64,000 nucleotides of DNA from Sphingobium sp. EP60837 (lineage in GTDB: Bacteria; Pseudomonadota; Alphaproteobacteria; Sphingomonadales; Sphingomonadaceae), in NCBI RefSeq assembly GCF_001658005.1, contig NZ_CP015986.1, positions 744,001 to 808,000 of the forward strand, in the 5' to 3' direction. The position numbers and the translations under genes were made by a program. Of this stretch, positions 1 through 9,613 are shown piece by piece; position 1 is the first letter of the stretch; every line of letters starts with the position of its first letter. A model generated the notes under the pieces. The model worked only from the letters and a program-made list of their open reading frames with translations, ran no database searches and was not told the origin of the DNA.

Positions 1-1486
1 CGCGCTCGCTGTGGCGCAGCAGCTTCGAACAGAGCATCGGCGCGAGGCTCAAGGAGATGAAGCCGGAAAAGGCGATGGCAGCGATCATCGCGATGGCGAG
101 TTCGCGGAACAGGAGCCCCGTCTGGCCGGCGAGGAACATGACCGGCACGAACACGGCACAGACGACCAGCGTGGTCGAGATGATCGCAAAGCCGACCTGC
201 CGGGTGCCGCGATAGGCGGCAAGCAGCGGATCTTCGCCCTGTTCGATCCGGTGATAGACATTTTCCAGCACCACGATCGCGTCATCGACGACCAGCCCGA
301 TCGCCAGCACGAAGGCGAGAAGCGTCAGCAGGTTGATCGACAGGCCGAGCAGCCACATGACGGCGCAGGTCGCGAGCAGGCAGATCGGCACGGTGATCGA
401 CGGGATGATGGTCGCGCGCAGTGATCCGAGGAACAGGAAGATAACAAGGATGACCAGGATCGCGGCTTCGAGCAGAGTGTCATAAACATTGTCGATCGCG
501 CGGCTGATGAAGAGGGATTCGTCTGAGCCGATATTGACGCTCATCCCCTGCGGCAGGTCCGGCCGTAATTCTTCGATCAGCGCCTTGGCCCGCTCAGCGA
601 CTTCCAGCGTATTTGCGCCGGACTGGCGAACGATGCCGACGCCGATGCCGGTGCCGCCATTGGAGCGAAAGGAGGTATAGGGATTTTCGGCGGCCTGTTC
701 GATCCGGGCGACATCCCCAAGCTTTACCTGATAGCCGTCCTGCCCGCGCCCAACGACAAGCTGCGCGAACTGCTCGGGCGTTGAAAAAGCACGCTCTACG
801 CGAAGGGTCTGGTTCTGATCCTTCGATTCAAAACGGCCCGCAGGCAGTTCGACATTCTGCGCGCGCAGGGCGTTTTCAATGTCGGCGGGCGTCAGGGCGA
901 AGGCCGCAAGCTTCTCGGCATTAAGCCATATCCGAGTGGCAGGCCGCTCATCCCGGCCGCCATTGACGCGGGCGACGCCGTCAATGGCGGAAAATCGGTC
1001 GATGACGTTGCGGTCAAGATAGTCGGCGATCTGGGTGGGGGTCCAGCCGGGGCGGGTAAAGACGATGAACAGGATCGCGCGCGCGTCGGCATCCACTTTG
1101 CGGATTTCGGGGGCGAGCGCGTCTTCGGGCAGGTCTTCGGTGACCGATCCGACGCGGTCGCGCACATCATTGGCCGCGGAATCAATGTCGCGCGAAGGAT
1201 CAAATTCGATGCTGATCGCCGACGTGCCGTCACGCGAGGTCGAGCTGATAGTCTGGATGCCCTGAACGCCTGCTACCGCATCCTCTATGATCTGCGTGAT
1301 GCGCGTTTCCACGACAGAGGCCGCAGCGCCGGTGTAGTTGGTTTCCACCGAGACGATCGGGGGATCCGTGTCGGGATATTCGCGAACCGACAGGCTGAGA
1401 TAACCGACCACGCCGACGATGCAGAGCAGCACCGCAATGACCGCTGCGAAGACCGGGCGGCGGACGGAAAGGTCGGAAAGCTGCAT
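1..1486 (-). CDS. RND efflux transporter permease (HAE1/AcrB type), partial
   Basis: Inner-membrane proton-driven pump subunit of a tripartite efflux system. About 495 N-terminal residues are present; the rest lies beyond the left edge. The protein opens MQLSDLSVRRPVFA followed by a first membrane segment, then the periplasmic porter region, and near residue 400 has the TM4 motif GLVVDDAIVVLENV with the paired aspartates that carry protons in the AcrB family. It starts 12 bases after the stop of the adaptor gene on the same strand, so the two are probably co-transcribed. The drug or solvent substrate cannot be told, and no dedicated regulator or outer-membrane channel gene is visible in the window. 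Confidence 0.93.
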   Translation of the reverse strand, partial: MQLSDLSVRRPVFAAVIAVLLCIVGVVGYLSLSVREYPDTDPPIVSVETNYTGAAASVVETRITQIIEDAVAGVQGIQTISSTSRDGTSAISIEFDPSRDIDSAANDVRDRVGSVTEDLPEDALAPEIRKVDADARAILFIVFTRPGWTPTQIADYLDRNVIDRFSAIDGVARVNGGRDERPATRIWLNAEKLAAFALTPADIENALRAQNVELPAGRFESKDQNQTLRVERAFSTPEQFAQLVVGRGQDGYQVKLGDVARIEQAAENPYTSFRSNGGTGIGVGIVRQSGANTLEVAERAKALIEELRPDLPQGMSVNIGSDESLFISRAIDNVYDTLLEAAILVILVIFLFLGSLRATIIPSITVPICLLATCAVMWLLGLSINLLTLLAFVLAIGLVVDDAIVVLENVYHRIEQGEDPLLAAYRGTRQVGFAIISTTLVVCAVFVPVMFLAGQTGLLFRELAIAMIAAIAFSGFISLSLAPMLCSKLLRHSER

Positions 1487-1498
1487 CGCCCGCGCCGA

Positions 1499-2563
1499 TC
1501 AGGCGCCAGTGGCGGCGCGGTCCGCCATTTTGGCGGTGGGACCCGACTTGTCGCCAGGCAGGCGCACCGGGACGCCGTCAGTCAGCTTCACGACGCCGTC
1601 GGTCACGACCTTTGACCCAGGTTGCACGCCACCCAGGATTTCGACCAAACCATTTTGCCGGATGCCGGTTTCCACCTTCACCCGCTTGGCCTTGCGGTCC
1701 TGGACCAGGAACAGAAAGCGCTCCTCCCCGTCCCCGATCAGCGCCAGTTCCGGCGCGGCGAGAGATTGGCGCTGGCGGGCGATGACGCTGACGGTCAGCA
1801 GCATGCCCGGTTTCAAGGCGCGATCGGGATTGGGCAAAATCGCCCGCACCTTGACCGCGCGTGTGGCCGGGTCGATCACCGGGTCAATGGTGGCGATGGT
1901 GCCGGTGAATGGCCGGTCGGGATAAGCGGACGACACGGCCTTGATCGACTGCCCTTGGCGGATCATCGACAGCCGGGTTTCGGGCACCGTAAAATCCAGC
2001 TTTATCCGCGAAATATCACTGACCGTTGCGATCGCCGTCCCGGCCGAGACGATCGCGCCAGGCGAGACGGTACGCAGGCTGACCCAACCGGCAAAAGGCG
2101 CGCGAATAACCCGATCGCCGATCGAGGCGCGCGCCAGTTGCGCATTGGCGCGCGCCGAATTGGCGGCAGCGACCTGCTGGTCGAGACTGGCGCCGGTCGC
2201 GAAGCCGCGTTTCTTGAGCGCCTGTATCCGTTCGAGCTGCTGCGTGGCCTGCAAAGCCTGCGCTTCGGCCGCCGCGAGTTCCGCCCGTTCCTGCCCGACG
2301 GCCAGGGTGGCGATAACCTGACCGCGGCTAACGAAACCGCCATCGGCAAAGTTGATCGATGTGATCCGCTCCGTCACGGGCGCGGACAATATGACCTGTT
2401 CATTGGCGAGTGCGGTGCCGACGGCCTCCAGTTCATCGGTGAAGGTCGCAAGCCGGATCAGCGCAGCCTCAACGAGAGCGGGCGGGCGCGCTTTCTTCTC
2501 CTTTTCCGCGCCGCAACCGGCGAGCGTCAGCGCAAGAAGGCACAAGGTCAGGGATGAGCGCAT
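1499..2563 (-). CDS. RND efflux periplasmic adaptor (membrane fusion) lipoprotein
   Basis: 354 residues. It bridges the inner-membrane pump to an outer-membrane channel. The N-terminus is a lipoprotein signal with lipobox LAGC (cysteine 17), so it is probably anchored by lipid. Next come a lipoyl-like half domain with PVTERI and GFVSRGQVIATL, an alpha-helical hairpin rich in alanine (about residues 90-140), the second lipoyl half around IRAPFAGWV and a beta-barrel with the family-typical SRIKLDFTVPE. The gene lies directly upstream of the permease. A perfect 12-base palindrome sits 18 bases before its start codon. Confidence 0.93.
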   Translation of the reverse strand: MRSSLTLCLLALTLAGCGAEKEKKARPPALVEAALIRLATFTDELEAVGTALANEQVILSAPVTERITSINFADGGFVSRGQVIATLAVGQERAELAAAEAQALQATQQLERIQALKKRGFATGASLDQQVAAANSARANAQLARASIGDRVIRAPFAGWVSLRTVSPGAIVSAGTAIATVSDISRIKLDFTVPETRLSMIRQGQSIKAVSSAYPDRPFTGTIATIDPVIDPATRAVKVRAILPNPDRALKPGMLLTVSVIARQRQSLAAPELALIGDGEERFLFLVQDRKAKRVKVETGIRQNGLVEILGGVQPGSKVVTDGVVKLTDGVPVRLPGDKSGPTAKMADRAATGA

Positions 2564-2580
2564 GAGGAAGGGCTATCGGG

Positions 2581-2592
2581 CCTTTGCAAAGG
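2581..2592. promoter_or_regulatory. 12-bp perfect palindrome upstream of efflux operon
   Basis: CCTTTGCAAAGG reads the same on both strands and lies 18 bases before the adaptor ATG, within an 89-base gap after tlyA. Position and symmetry suit a repressor operator, but no regulator is encoded nearby and a 12-base palindrome can occur by chance. Confidence 0.25.
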
Positions 2593-2652
2593 ATACAATG
2601 GGGGCATTTGTCGCGAAATGTAACTGCACTCGGAATAACGAATGCGACGGCA

Positions 2653-3390
2653 TTATCCGCCAAGCGAGGCGTGGATCAAAAACTCGACATTGCCTTGCGG
2701 TCCGGTGATCGGACTGGTGGTCAGGCCGTTGACGGTCCAACCCTGCGCCGTCAGCCACTCACGCACTTCCTGACAGACCCGAGTATGAATAACGGGATCT
2801 CGCACGACGCCGCCCTTCCCCACCTCTTCCCGTCCCGCTTCGAACTGCGGCTTGATAAGGGCGACCAGATGCGCGCCGGGCCGGGCGAAGCTGATCGGCC
2901 GCTCCAGCACCTTGGCAAGCGAGATGAAGCTGGCGTCGCATACGATGATGTCCACCGGTTCCGGGATATGATCGGCGGTCAGGATGCGCGCACTCGTCTG
3001 TTCATGAACGATGACGCGCGGGTCCGATCGCAGCTTCCAGGCGAGCTGGTTGGTGCCGCTATCCACGGCATAGACGCGCACGGCGCCGTTGGTCAGCAGG
3101 ACGTCGGTAAAGCCGCCGGTCGAGCTGCCGACATCGATGGCGGTCATGCCGGTGACGTCCAGCGCGAAATCTTCGATGGCATGGGCAAGCTTGATGCCGC
3201 CGCGCGATACCCAAGGGTGATCCCGGCCCTTCACCTCCAGTTCCGCATCCTGCGCGACCTGCTGGCCAGCCTTGTCGATCTTCCTGTCGCCCAGGAAGAC
3301 GAGGCCGGCGAGGATCAGGGCCTGCGCCCGCGCCCGGCTTTCAGCGAGGCCGCTATCGACGAGCAGCTGGTCGGCGCGAATTTTCGCCAT
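2653..3390 (-). CDS. tlyA: TlyA-family rRNA (cytidine-2'-O)-methyltransferase
   Basis: 245 residues. TlyA proteins methylate ribose 2'-O positions of cytidines in 16S and 23S rRNA. An N-terminal S4 RNA-binding domain (RADQLLVDSGLAESRARAQ) is followed by an FtsJ-like Rossmann domain with the AdoMet motif AIDVGSSTGGFTDVLL and the later VALIKPQFE. The ATG at 3390 is chosen because it overlaps the stop of the upstream DsbD gene (ATGA) and matches the usual start M-x-K-x-RADQLL; a longer reading frame extends upstream but only inside dsbD. Cytoplasmic. Confidence 0.92.
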   Translation of the reverse strand: MAKIRADQLLVDSGLAESRARAQALILAGLVFLGDRKIDKAGQQVAQDAELEVKGRDHPWVSRGGIKLAHAIEDFALDVTGMTAIDVGSSTGGFTDVLLTNGAVRVYAVDSGTNQLAWKLRSDPRVIVHEQTSARILTADHIPEPVDIIVCDASFISLAKVLERPISFARPGAHLVALIKPQFEAGREEVGKGGVVRDPVIHTRVCQEVREWLTAQGWTVNGLTTSPITGPQGNVEFLIHASLGG

Positions 3391-5411
3391 CAGCGAACCA
3401 GCGCCGTGAGGGTGGAGACGGTCAGCAGTTGCGGCAATGTCTGCGGCTGTTTCCCCGGCGCGTACCAGAGATAGAGCGGCACGCCCGACCGGCCTTGCGC
3501 TTCCAGAAACCGGGTGATCGCCGGATCGGCGTTGGTCCAATCGCCGACCATCACCGTGACCCCCGCCTTGGCGAAGGTTTCGCGTGTCTCGGCGCGATCG
3601 ATGGCGGCGGCTTCATTCGCCTTGCATGTCAGGCACCAATCGGCGGTGAAATAGAGGAAGACCGGCTTTCCCGCCGCACGCAGGCTGGCGAGCCGGGCTT
3701 CGTCGAAAGGCACGGCCCCATCCTGCGCCTGGGCGACGCTGGCGGCACGCGCGGGCAGCAGGACCGCCCCTGCGCCGAGCAGAAGCAGCGAAAGTAGGCC
3801 CACGACACGCCCGCCCCGCTTGCCGCGATGCTGGCGCACGCCCAGCCACCAGAGCAACAACGCCAGCAGCAACGCGGCGCCCAGGCCGATCGTCATCGCC
3901 GCAACGCCCCGCTGCTGGCCGAGCAGCCAGGCGAGCCCAAGCGCGGTCAGGAACATGGGCAGGGACAGGATCTTCTGGAACGTGCCCATCCACGGTCCAG
4001 GAAGCGGCAGACGGGTGCGCAGTGCGGGAATGTAGGCGAGCAGCAGGAAGGGGAGAGCAAGGCCCAAGCCAAGGCCCGCGAACAGCGCAAGCGCGGCGGC
4101 GACCGGCAGGACCAGCGCCGCGCCCATCGCAGCGCCCATGAAAGGGCCGGTGCAGGGCGTCGCGACAAAGGCGACGAGAGCGCCCGTCCAGAATGCGCCC
4201 GTCACGCCCGCCTTGCCCGCGAGCTTCTCGCCGCCGCCAAAGACGCTCAGTTCGAACAGCCCGGCGAGGTTGAAGGCCACCGCCGTGACCAGCAGCAGCA
4301 GCAGCAGGATGACGCGCGGGTCCTGAAGCTGGAACGCCCAGCCCACGGCCACACCCGCCGCCCGGATGGCCAGCAGCAGCGCGCCAAGCGCTAGGCATGT
4401 TAGAATGACCCCGGCTGCATAGGCAAGCGCCTCCCGCCGGACGCTCCGCTCATCACCCCCCGCGCGTGCAAGTTTCAACGCCTTGAGGCCCAGGATCGGG
4501 AAAACGCAGGGCATGATGTTGAGCAGCAGCCCGCCAAGGATCGCGCCGCCCAAGGCGATCAACGTTGTCCGCAGCACTCGGCTATCCGCGGCATCGACCA
4601 CGCCGGGATCAGCCGTGAGCAGGAAGCCGACATGGTCGCCGGTGCGCAGAACCGCCTGCACTGCGCCGCCTTTGAAGCCCTGCCCTGCCTCGGTTTCTAT
4701 CAGCAGGCGATCGCCCTGGCGGCTGACGGTCTGCGGCGCAGCGTAGCGGGTTAAGCCTTCTTTCAGCGGGAACAGATGAACATCAGCCGCCGTAGCATCC
4801 GCAGGAAAGGGGACGGACAGCCGCAGCTTCCCATCCTTGATCGCGTAGCTCGCACGGCTGCCAAGCGGCCTAGGTAGATGGGCACGCCAGCCATCGAAAC
4901 GCGCTTGCGTAGCGGGCGTTATCACGCCATCGCCCGCCACCAGATCGAGCGAAAGGTCCGCGCTTTCCGGCACGCAGATCTTGTCGGTGCAGGCAAGCCA
5001 TTCCGCCCGCCCTCTTATGGGCAGACGCATGCCGTTCGCGACGTCCGGCGCGATCGTCACCGGCGCCAGGATCGCATAGGGGCCTTCATAGACATGGTTC
5101 ATCAGGCCCGAGATGAGCAACGTTTCGGGCACCGGATAGCGCAGTTCACCTATGCTGACGCCTTTGGGCAGCACCCATTTGACCGTCATGCCAAGCCCTG
5201 CGTCGCCGGGGTTCTGCCAATAGCCATGCCAGCCCGCTTCCGGGGTCATTGCAAAGGCGATGTTGATCGTCCGGCCAGGGGCAGGCGCATCGCTTTCGGG
5301 GACCAGCCGCGCGGCAATGTGTGGCGCGCCCGTTCCGAACGCCCCCTGGGCCTCTACGGCGGGCGCGAAAAAGAGCGCCAGCGTCATCAGAAAGGCATGG
5401 AAAATCCGCAT
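3390..5411 (-). CDS. DsbD-family thiol:disulfide interchange protein
   Basis: 673 residues. It passes electrons from cytoplasmic thioredoxin across the inner membrane to periplasmic disulfide proteins. In order: a signal peptide (to about residue 22), an N-terminal periplasmic domain with a CTDKIC pair, a multi-spanning domain carrying the two essential half-sites MPCVFPILG and ATPCTGPFMG, and a C-terminal thioredoxin-like domain with ADWCLTCK (the CxxC active site). All three thiol centres are present, so it should be functional. The N-terminal region is of the ScsB/DsbD type. Its stop overlaps the tlyA start by four bases. Confidence 0.92.
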   Translation of the reverse strand: MRIFHAFLMTLALFFAPAVEAQGAFGTGAPHIAARLVPESDAPAPGRTINIAFAMTPEAGWHGYWQNPGDAGLGMTVKWVLPKGVSIGELRYPVPETLLISGLMNHVYEGPYAILAPVTIAPDVANGMRLPIRGRAEWLACTDKICVPESADLSLDLVAGDGVITPATQARFDGWRAHLPRPLGSRASYAIKDGKLRLSVPFPADATAADVHLFPLKEGLTRYAAPQTVSRQGDRLLIETEAGQGFKGGAVQAVLRTGDHVGFLLTADPGVVDAADSRVLRTTLIALGGAILGGLLLNIMPCVFPILGLKALKLARAGGDERSVRREALAYAAGVILTCLALGALLLAIRAAGVAVGWAFQLQDPRVILLLLLLVTAVAFNLAGLFELSVFGGGEKLAGKAGVTGAFWTGALVAFVATPCTGPFMGAAMGAALVLPVAAALALFAGLGLGLALPFLLLAYIPALRTRLPLPGPWMGTFQKILSLPMFLTALGLAWLLGQQRGVAAMTIGLGAALLLALLLWWLGVRQHRGKRGGRVVGLLSLLLLGAGAVLLPARAASVAQAQDGAVPFDEARLASLRAAGKPVFLYFTADWCLTCKANEAAAIDRAETRETFAKAGVTVMVGDWTNADPAITRFLEAQGRSGVPLYLWYAPGKQPQTLPQLLTVSTLTALVR

Positions 5412-5486
5412 CGGGCCTCTGGTCGGGTGGATCAGAGCGGGCTAGGTCCGGCTGCACCCGCCGTCAAGGCATCAGAAGGGGTCGGA

Positions 5487-7139
5487 ATGATGTTCAAGAA
5501 AGCGCTCGCTGCCCTGATGCTGGCGGCACCGCTGACCGTACTGGCTCAACCGCCTGCTCCGGCGGCCTCGTCAGGGGCGGCACCCCGGCTGATCATCGCC
5601 ATTTCGGTCGATCAATTTTCCGGTGATCTATTCAATGAATATCGCCCCTATTATAGCGGCGGCCTGAAGCGCCTGAGCGAAGGCGCGGTGTTCCCGAGTG
5701 GCTATCAGAGCCATGCCGCGACCGAGACCTGCCCTGGTCATAGCACTATCCTGACCGGCAGCCGTCCGTCGCGCACCGGGATCATCGCCAACAGCTGGAT
5801 AGACCTGAACGCCGCGCGGGCGGACAAGATGATCTACTGCGCCGAGGATGAAAGCCATCCGGGCAGCAGCAGCGGCAACTATGTCGCCTCGCCAATTCAT
5901 CTGCGCGTACCGACGCTTGGCGGACGCATGAAGGCGGCCAATCCGGCGACGCGGGTCGTTTCCATCGCGGGCAAGGATCGCGCGGCGATCATGATGGGCG
6001 GCAGCAAGGCGGATCAGGTCTGGTGGCTGGGGCCGAAGGGCTATGTAAGCTATCCCAATGTGCCCACCCCGCCGCTGGTCGATCGCGTGAACCAGATTTT
6101 TGCGCAACGGCTCGCCACGACCAATCCGGGCTTTGACCTGCCGCAGCAGTGCGGACCGAAGGATTTCCCCGTCGGCACTGGACCAGGCAAGAGCGTCGGC
6201 ACTGGCCGCTTCGCCCGCCCCGCCGACAGTTTCAGCGCTTTTCGCGCCTCGCCCGAACAGGATGCGATGACGCTCGCCTTTGCCGCTGCGGCGATCGACA
6301 GCATGGGATTGGGCAAGCAGGGGCAGACCGACATTATTTCCATCGGACTTTCCGCCACTGACCTCATCGGCCATGCCTCTGGTACAGAAGGCACCGAAAG
6401 CTGCATCCAGATCGATCGGCTGGACCGGGAACTAGGGTCGTTCTTCGATCAGTTGGACAAGCAGGGCATCGACTATGTGGTTGTCCTCACCGCAGACCAC
6501 GGCGGCCATGACCTGCCCGAGCGGCACCGCCAAAATGCGATGCCGATGGAACAGCGGGTGGACCGCGCGCTGATGCCGCGCGCCTTGTCGGAGGCTGTTG
6601 CGGCACGGACTGGCATTGGCGGCAAGGATTTGATCCGGGGAGACGGCCCGGCGGGCGATCTTTATTTCGACCATAGCCTGTCCCGTGCGCAGCGCGCCAA
6701 GGTAGAGGCGGCCACGCTCGCCCTGCTGCGTGCGCATCCGCAGGTCGAAACGGTGTTCACCAAGGCGCAGATCGCGGCCGCCCCCTCCCCCTCAGGTCCG
6801 CCCGAAAGCTGGAGCCTGCTGCAGGAAGCGCGCGCGAGTTTTGATGCGGAACGGTCCGGCGATTTGCTCCTGTTGCTCAAGCCGCGCGTCACACCCATCG
6901 CTGACCCCATTAAGGGGGCGGTCGCTACCCATGGATCCCCCTGGGACACTGATCGCAGGGTGCCGATCCTGTTTTGGCGCAAGGGGCTCCGGCATTTCGA
7001 ACAGCCGCTTGGCGTGGAAACGGCCGATATCATGCCGACCCTCGCCGCGCTGATCCATTTGCCGGTTCCCAAGGGCGAGATTGATGGACGGTGCCTGGAC
7101 CTGATCGCGGGCGAAGGTGACAGCTGCGAAGGGAATTAG
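5487..7139 (+). CDS. Secreted alkaline phosphatase / phosphodiesterase (PafA-like)
   Basis: 550 residues, periplasmic or secreted, with a clear signal peptide ending near VLAQPP. It belongs to the alkaline-phosphatase superfamily branch containing PafA and nucleotide pyrophosphatases: the first metal aspartate is in IAISVDQF, the nucleophile region is ATETCPGHSTILTG, and later metal sites are DLIGHASG and TADHGGHDLP. It would hydrolyse phosphomonoesters or diesters. The start at 5487 follows a purine-rich site; ATG at 5490 is equally possible. It is divergent from dsbD. It is not next to the pho genes, which lie 48 kb away, and no Pho box is obvious upstream. Confidence 0.9.
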   Translation: MMFKKALAALMLAAPLTVLAQPPAPAASSGAAPRLIIAISVDQFSGDLFNEYRPYYSGGLKRLSEGAVFPSGYQSHAATETCPGHSTILTGSRPSRTGIIANSWIDLNAARADKMIYCAEDESHPGSSSGNYVASPIHLRVPTLGGRMKAANPATRVVSIAGKDRAAIMMGGSKADQVWWLGPKGYVSYPNVPTPPLVDRVNQIFAQRLATTNPGFDLPQQCGPKDFPVGTGPGKSVGTGRFARPADSFSAFRASPEQDAMTLAFAAAAIDSMGLGKQGQTDIISIGLSATDLIGHASGTEGTESCIQIDRLDRELGSFFDQLDKQGIDYVVVLTADHGGHDLPERHRQNAMPMEQRVDRALMPRALSEAVAARTGIGGKDLIRGDGPAGDLYFDHSLSRAQRAKVEAATLALLRAHPQVETVFTKAQIAAAPSPSGPPESWSLLQEARASFDAERSGDLLLLLKPRVTPIADPIKGAVATHGSPWDTDRRVPILFWRKGLRHFEQPLGVETADIMPTLAALIHLPVPKGEIDGRCLDLIAGEGDSCEGN

Positions 7140-7171
7140 CCAGCAACAGCCGGAATGGGTTGGATTGCCGC

Positions 7172-8170
7172 TCAGATATTCTCCGCAAACCCATCGCGCA
7201 GCGCATGGACGCGATGCGGGGCGGAGACCTCCACTCGGCTGGTTACTTCATATTGCGCCTTCGCCTGGCGCACATTGCTGTCGGCAGGCACGCTGTCCGT
7301 CAGCCAGACATTGCCGCCGATCACCGAACGGCTGCCGATGATGATGCGCCCCAATATGGTCGCGCCAGCATAGATGACGACATCATCCTCGATGATCGGG
7401 TGGCGCGGCAGGGCCTTTGCCAGTGCGCCCTTCTCATCGGCGGGGAAGCTTCGCGCGCCCAGCGTGACGCCCTGATACAGCCGCACCCTGTTCCCGACGA
7501 TCGCCGTTTCGCCGATAACGACGCCCGTTCCATGATCGACGAAGAAGCTGTGACCGATCCTGGCGCCCGGATGAATGTCGATGCCGGTGCGAGAATGGGC
7601 GATTTCAGATGTGACCCGCGCCACCAAAGGCGCGCCGAGTCCATAAAGCTGATGGGCGAGACGATGATGGATGATAGCCAGCATCGACGGATAGCATATC
7701 AGCACTTCGTCAACGCTGCGCGCAGCCGGATCGCCGAGGAAAGCTGCTTCCACATCGGTATCAAGCAGTTCGCGCACGCTAGGCAGGCTGCTGGCGAAAG
7801 CGCCGATGATGCGGGCGGCTTCCGCATCGACCTCTGCTGGCTGACTGTCATGCATGGCGTAGAGCAGTTCGAGGCGGATCTGGCCGTAAAGGCGGCTGAG
7901 CGCCGTCTGCAAGGTCTGCGTGACGAAGGCGTCCTCATTATGGATGCGCACGAAGCTCGGCCCCAGCCGCAGGGGAAACAGCGCGCCGCAGAGCGACGTC
8001 ATGATCTTCGTCAGATTGGCCCGCGAAGGAAAGCCTTCCGCTCCATATTCCGCATGATGCTGCTGGGCCTCCCGCCACCGGCCACGGACCGCGCCCAGAT
8101 CGCTCACCAGGCGGCCGATATCCCAATAGCCTTCCAGAAGCTGATCTTCGCCTTCACCGTCTGCCGTCAT
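7172..8170 (-). CDS. Serine O-acetyltransferase (EpsC/CysE type)
   Basis: 332 residues. It makes O-acetylserine from serine and acetyl-CoA, the first step of cysteine synthesis. The N-terminal half is helical; the C-terminal half is a left-handed beta-helix of hexapeptide repeats, with the catalytic region IDIHPGARIGHSFFVDHGTG and the following VVIGETAIVGNRVRLYQGVT. The C-terminus lacks an obvious regulatory Ile tail like that of E. coli CysE. It faces the phosphatase gene (convergent, 32 bases apart). There are no other cysteine-synthesis genes in the window. Confidence 0.93.
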   Translation of the reverse strand: MTADGEGEDQLLEGYWDIGRLVSDLGAVRGRWREAQQHHAEYGAEGFPSRANLTKIMTSLCGALFPLRLGPSFVRIHNEDAFVTQTLQTALSRLYGQIRLELLYAMHDSQPAEVDAEAARIIGAFASSLPSVRELLDTDVEAAFLGDPAARSVDEVLICYPSMLAIIHHRLAHQLYGLGAPLVARVTSEIAHSRTGIDIHPGARIGHSFFVDHGTGVVIGETAIVGNRVRLYQGVTLGARSFPADEKGALAKALPRHPIIEDDVVIYAGATILGRIIIGSRSVIGGNVWLTDSVPADSNVRQAKAQYEVTSRVEVSAPHRVHALRDGFAENI

Positions 8171-8281
8171 ATGCGCCTCTTGTTCAACGGGAAACCGGCA
8201 TAGACCGGCTTGGCGCCATCCGATAAACGAGTTTTGCTTGGACCCTGACAGTTTCTCTTTTGTCGGGTGTGTGGTGGCGGA

Positions 8282-9613
8282 TCAGCGCTTTTCCGCTGCG
8301 GGCGGGATATGAAGGCGGATTTCCACGCGCAGACCGCCCTCCGGACGGTTAGTCAGGGTCAACGCCCCCTCTTCCTGCTCCACCGCCTTTGCCACGATGG
8401 CGAGGCCAAGGCCCAGCCCGCGCGTATTCCGCTGTCTTGCTTCATCCAGGCGGGCAAAGGGCTTCAGCACTTCCTGCAACTTGTCGTCAGGAATGCCGGG
8501 GCCGTCATCCTCGACACAGATCAGCACCTCCCCACTGCGCCGCTCCACGCTCACATCGGCGCGATGACCATAGTGCAGGGCATTTTCGACAAGGTTCATC
8601 ACCGCGCGGCGAAGCAGCATCGGACGGGCGTCCATTTCCAGATGATCGGGCCCTTCATAGGTGACGTCCGCGCCTTGGTCCTGAAAAGCATCGACGACTG
8701 TCGCCACCGTCACCGCCACGTCGGTGCGAACGACAGGCTCGCCATTTTTCTCGCCGACAAGAAAGGCCAGAAGGGAATCGATCATCGCACCCATTTCGGC
8801 CAAATCTCCCGCCATGGCCTCCTGCGCTTCGGCATCGCCGATCCCCTCCAGCCGCAATTGCAACCGGGCGAGCGGGGTTCGCAGGTCATGCCCCACCGCC
8901 GCCAGCGTCTCGGTGCGCTCCGTGATCAGGCGGTGGATACGCTTCTGCATCGCGTTGAATGCGCGGATCAGGTCTCGCACGTCGCTGGTGCCGCCTTCCG
9001 CGACAATCACCTCGTCGCTTAGGCCGATATGCTCGGTGGCCTTCGTCAGGTCCTTCAGCGGCGCGAGCGTCCGCCGGATCAGCATCCCACCCGCCAGCAT
9101 CAGCGCGACGACGGGGATGAGCGCTAGGCCCATGCGGCCGATGGTGAAGGTCCATTGACCTCCGCTATGCCGCATGCCGAAATAGAGCCAGCTCCTGTCC
9201 GGCAGCTGCAACCCGCCATTGATTTGCGATACGCGTCCGGGCGAAGCGAGCCGCAGCCACAGCCGTGACCGTTCCAGGCTGGGTTCCCAAGTAATGATCT
9301 GCCGACGCATCCGCTCTAGTTCGGGAGCCAGCGTAGGTGGCGGCGGCGATGCCGGGGTCCAGTGGACATCGTAGCGATCGGTGGTCAGCTGGATAGCCAT
9401 CGCATGCCGGTCGCCTGCGGGCTGCTCCGCCACGAGCTTGCGTGCGATGACGAGATGCTCGGCGAGCCGCCGCGCTTCGTCATCCTGCAAGGAGAGATGG
9501 CCCGCACGCTCATAGATCAGCGTGCCGACCGCAAATTCCAGGGTCAGCGCGAGCAGCAGGATCGCCAGCAGCCGGCCGACCAGACCCAGCGACCGGCTGA
9601 CATGCAATCTCAA
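8282..9613 (-). CDS. Sensor histidine kinase (EnvZ-like)
   Basis: 443 residues, inner membrane. There are two membrane segments (about 13-33 and 160-180) around a periplasmic sensor of about 125 residues rich in prolines near residue 90, a HAMP linker, then the phosphorylated histidine in GHDLRTPLARL (His242), and an HATPase domain with NLVENALHYG, DDGPGIP and RGLGLGLAIV. Its start overlaps the end of the response-regulator gene by four bases, so the pair is translationally coupled. The nearby TorF porin gene, transcribed the same way just upstream of the pair, is a plausible target, but this is inference. Confidence 0.93.
   Translation of the reverse strand: MRLHVSRSLGLVGRLLAILLLALTLEFAVGTLIYERAGHLSLQDDEARRLAEHLVIARKLVAEQPAGDRHAMAIQLTTDRYDVHWTPASPPPPTLAPELERMRRQIITWEPSLERSRLWLRLASPGRVSQINGGLQLPDRSWLYFGMRHSGGQWTFTIGRMGLALIPVVALMLAGGMLIRRTLAPLKDLTKATEHIGLSDEVIVAEGGTSDVRDLIRAFNAMQKRIHRLITERTETLAAVGHDLRTPLARLQLRLEGIGDAEAQEAMAGDLAEMGAMIDSLLAFLVGEKNGEPVVRTDVAVTVATVVDAFQDQGADVTYEGPDHLEMDARPMLLRRAVMNLVENALHYGHRADVSVERRSGEVLICVEDDGPGIPDDKLQEVLKPFARLDEARQRNTRGLGLGLAIVAKAVEQEEGALTLTNRPEGGLRVEIRLHIPPAAEKR

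Noticed and set aside
1622..2557. Long plus-strand open frame (311 codons) opposite the adaptor gene
   Set aside because: It lies entirely antisense to a convincing lipoprotein adaptor, is rich in Arg/Gly/Asp as GC-rich shadow frames are, and has no domain.
2584..3474. 296-codon plus-strand frame opposite tlyA
   Set aside because: Antisense to TlyA, which has all its motifs; no family features and no ribosome site.
4290..4320. Short CAG repeat in the dsbD region as a functional repeat
   Set aside because: It is a run of leucine/glutamine-phase codons inside a membrane helix of DsbD, expected in GC-rich hydrophobic coding sequence.
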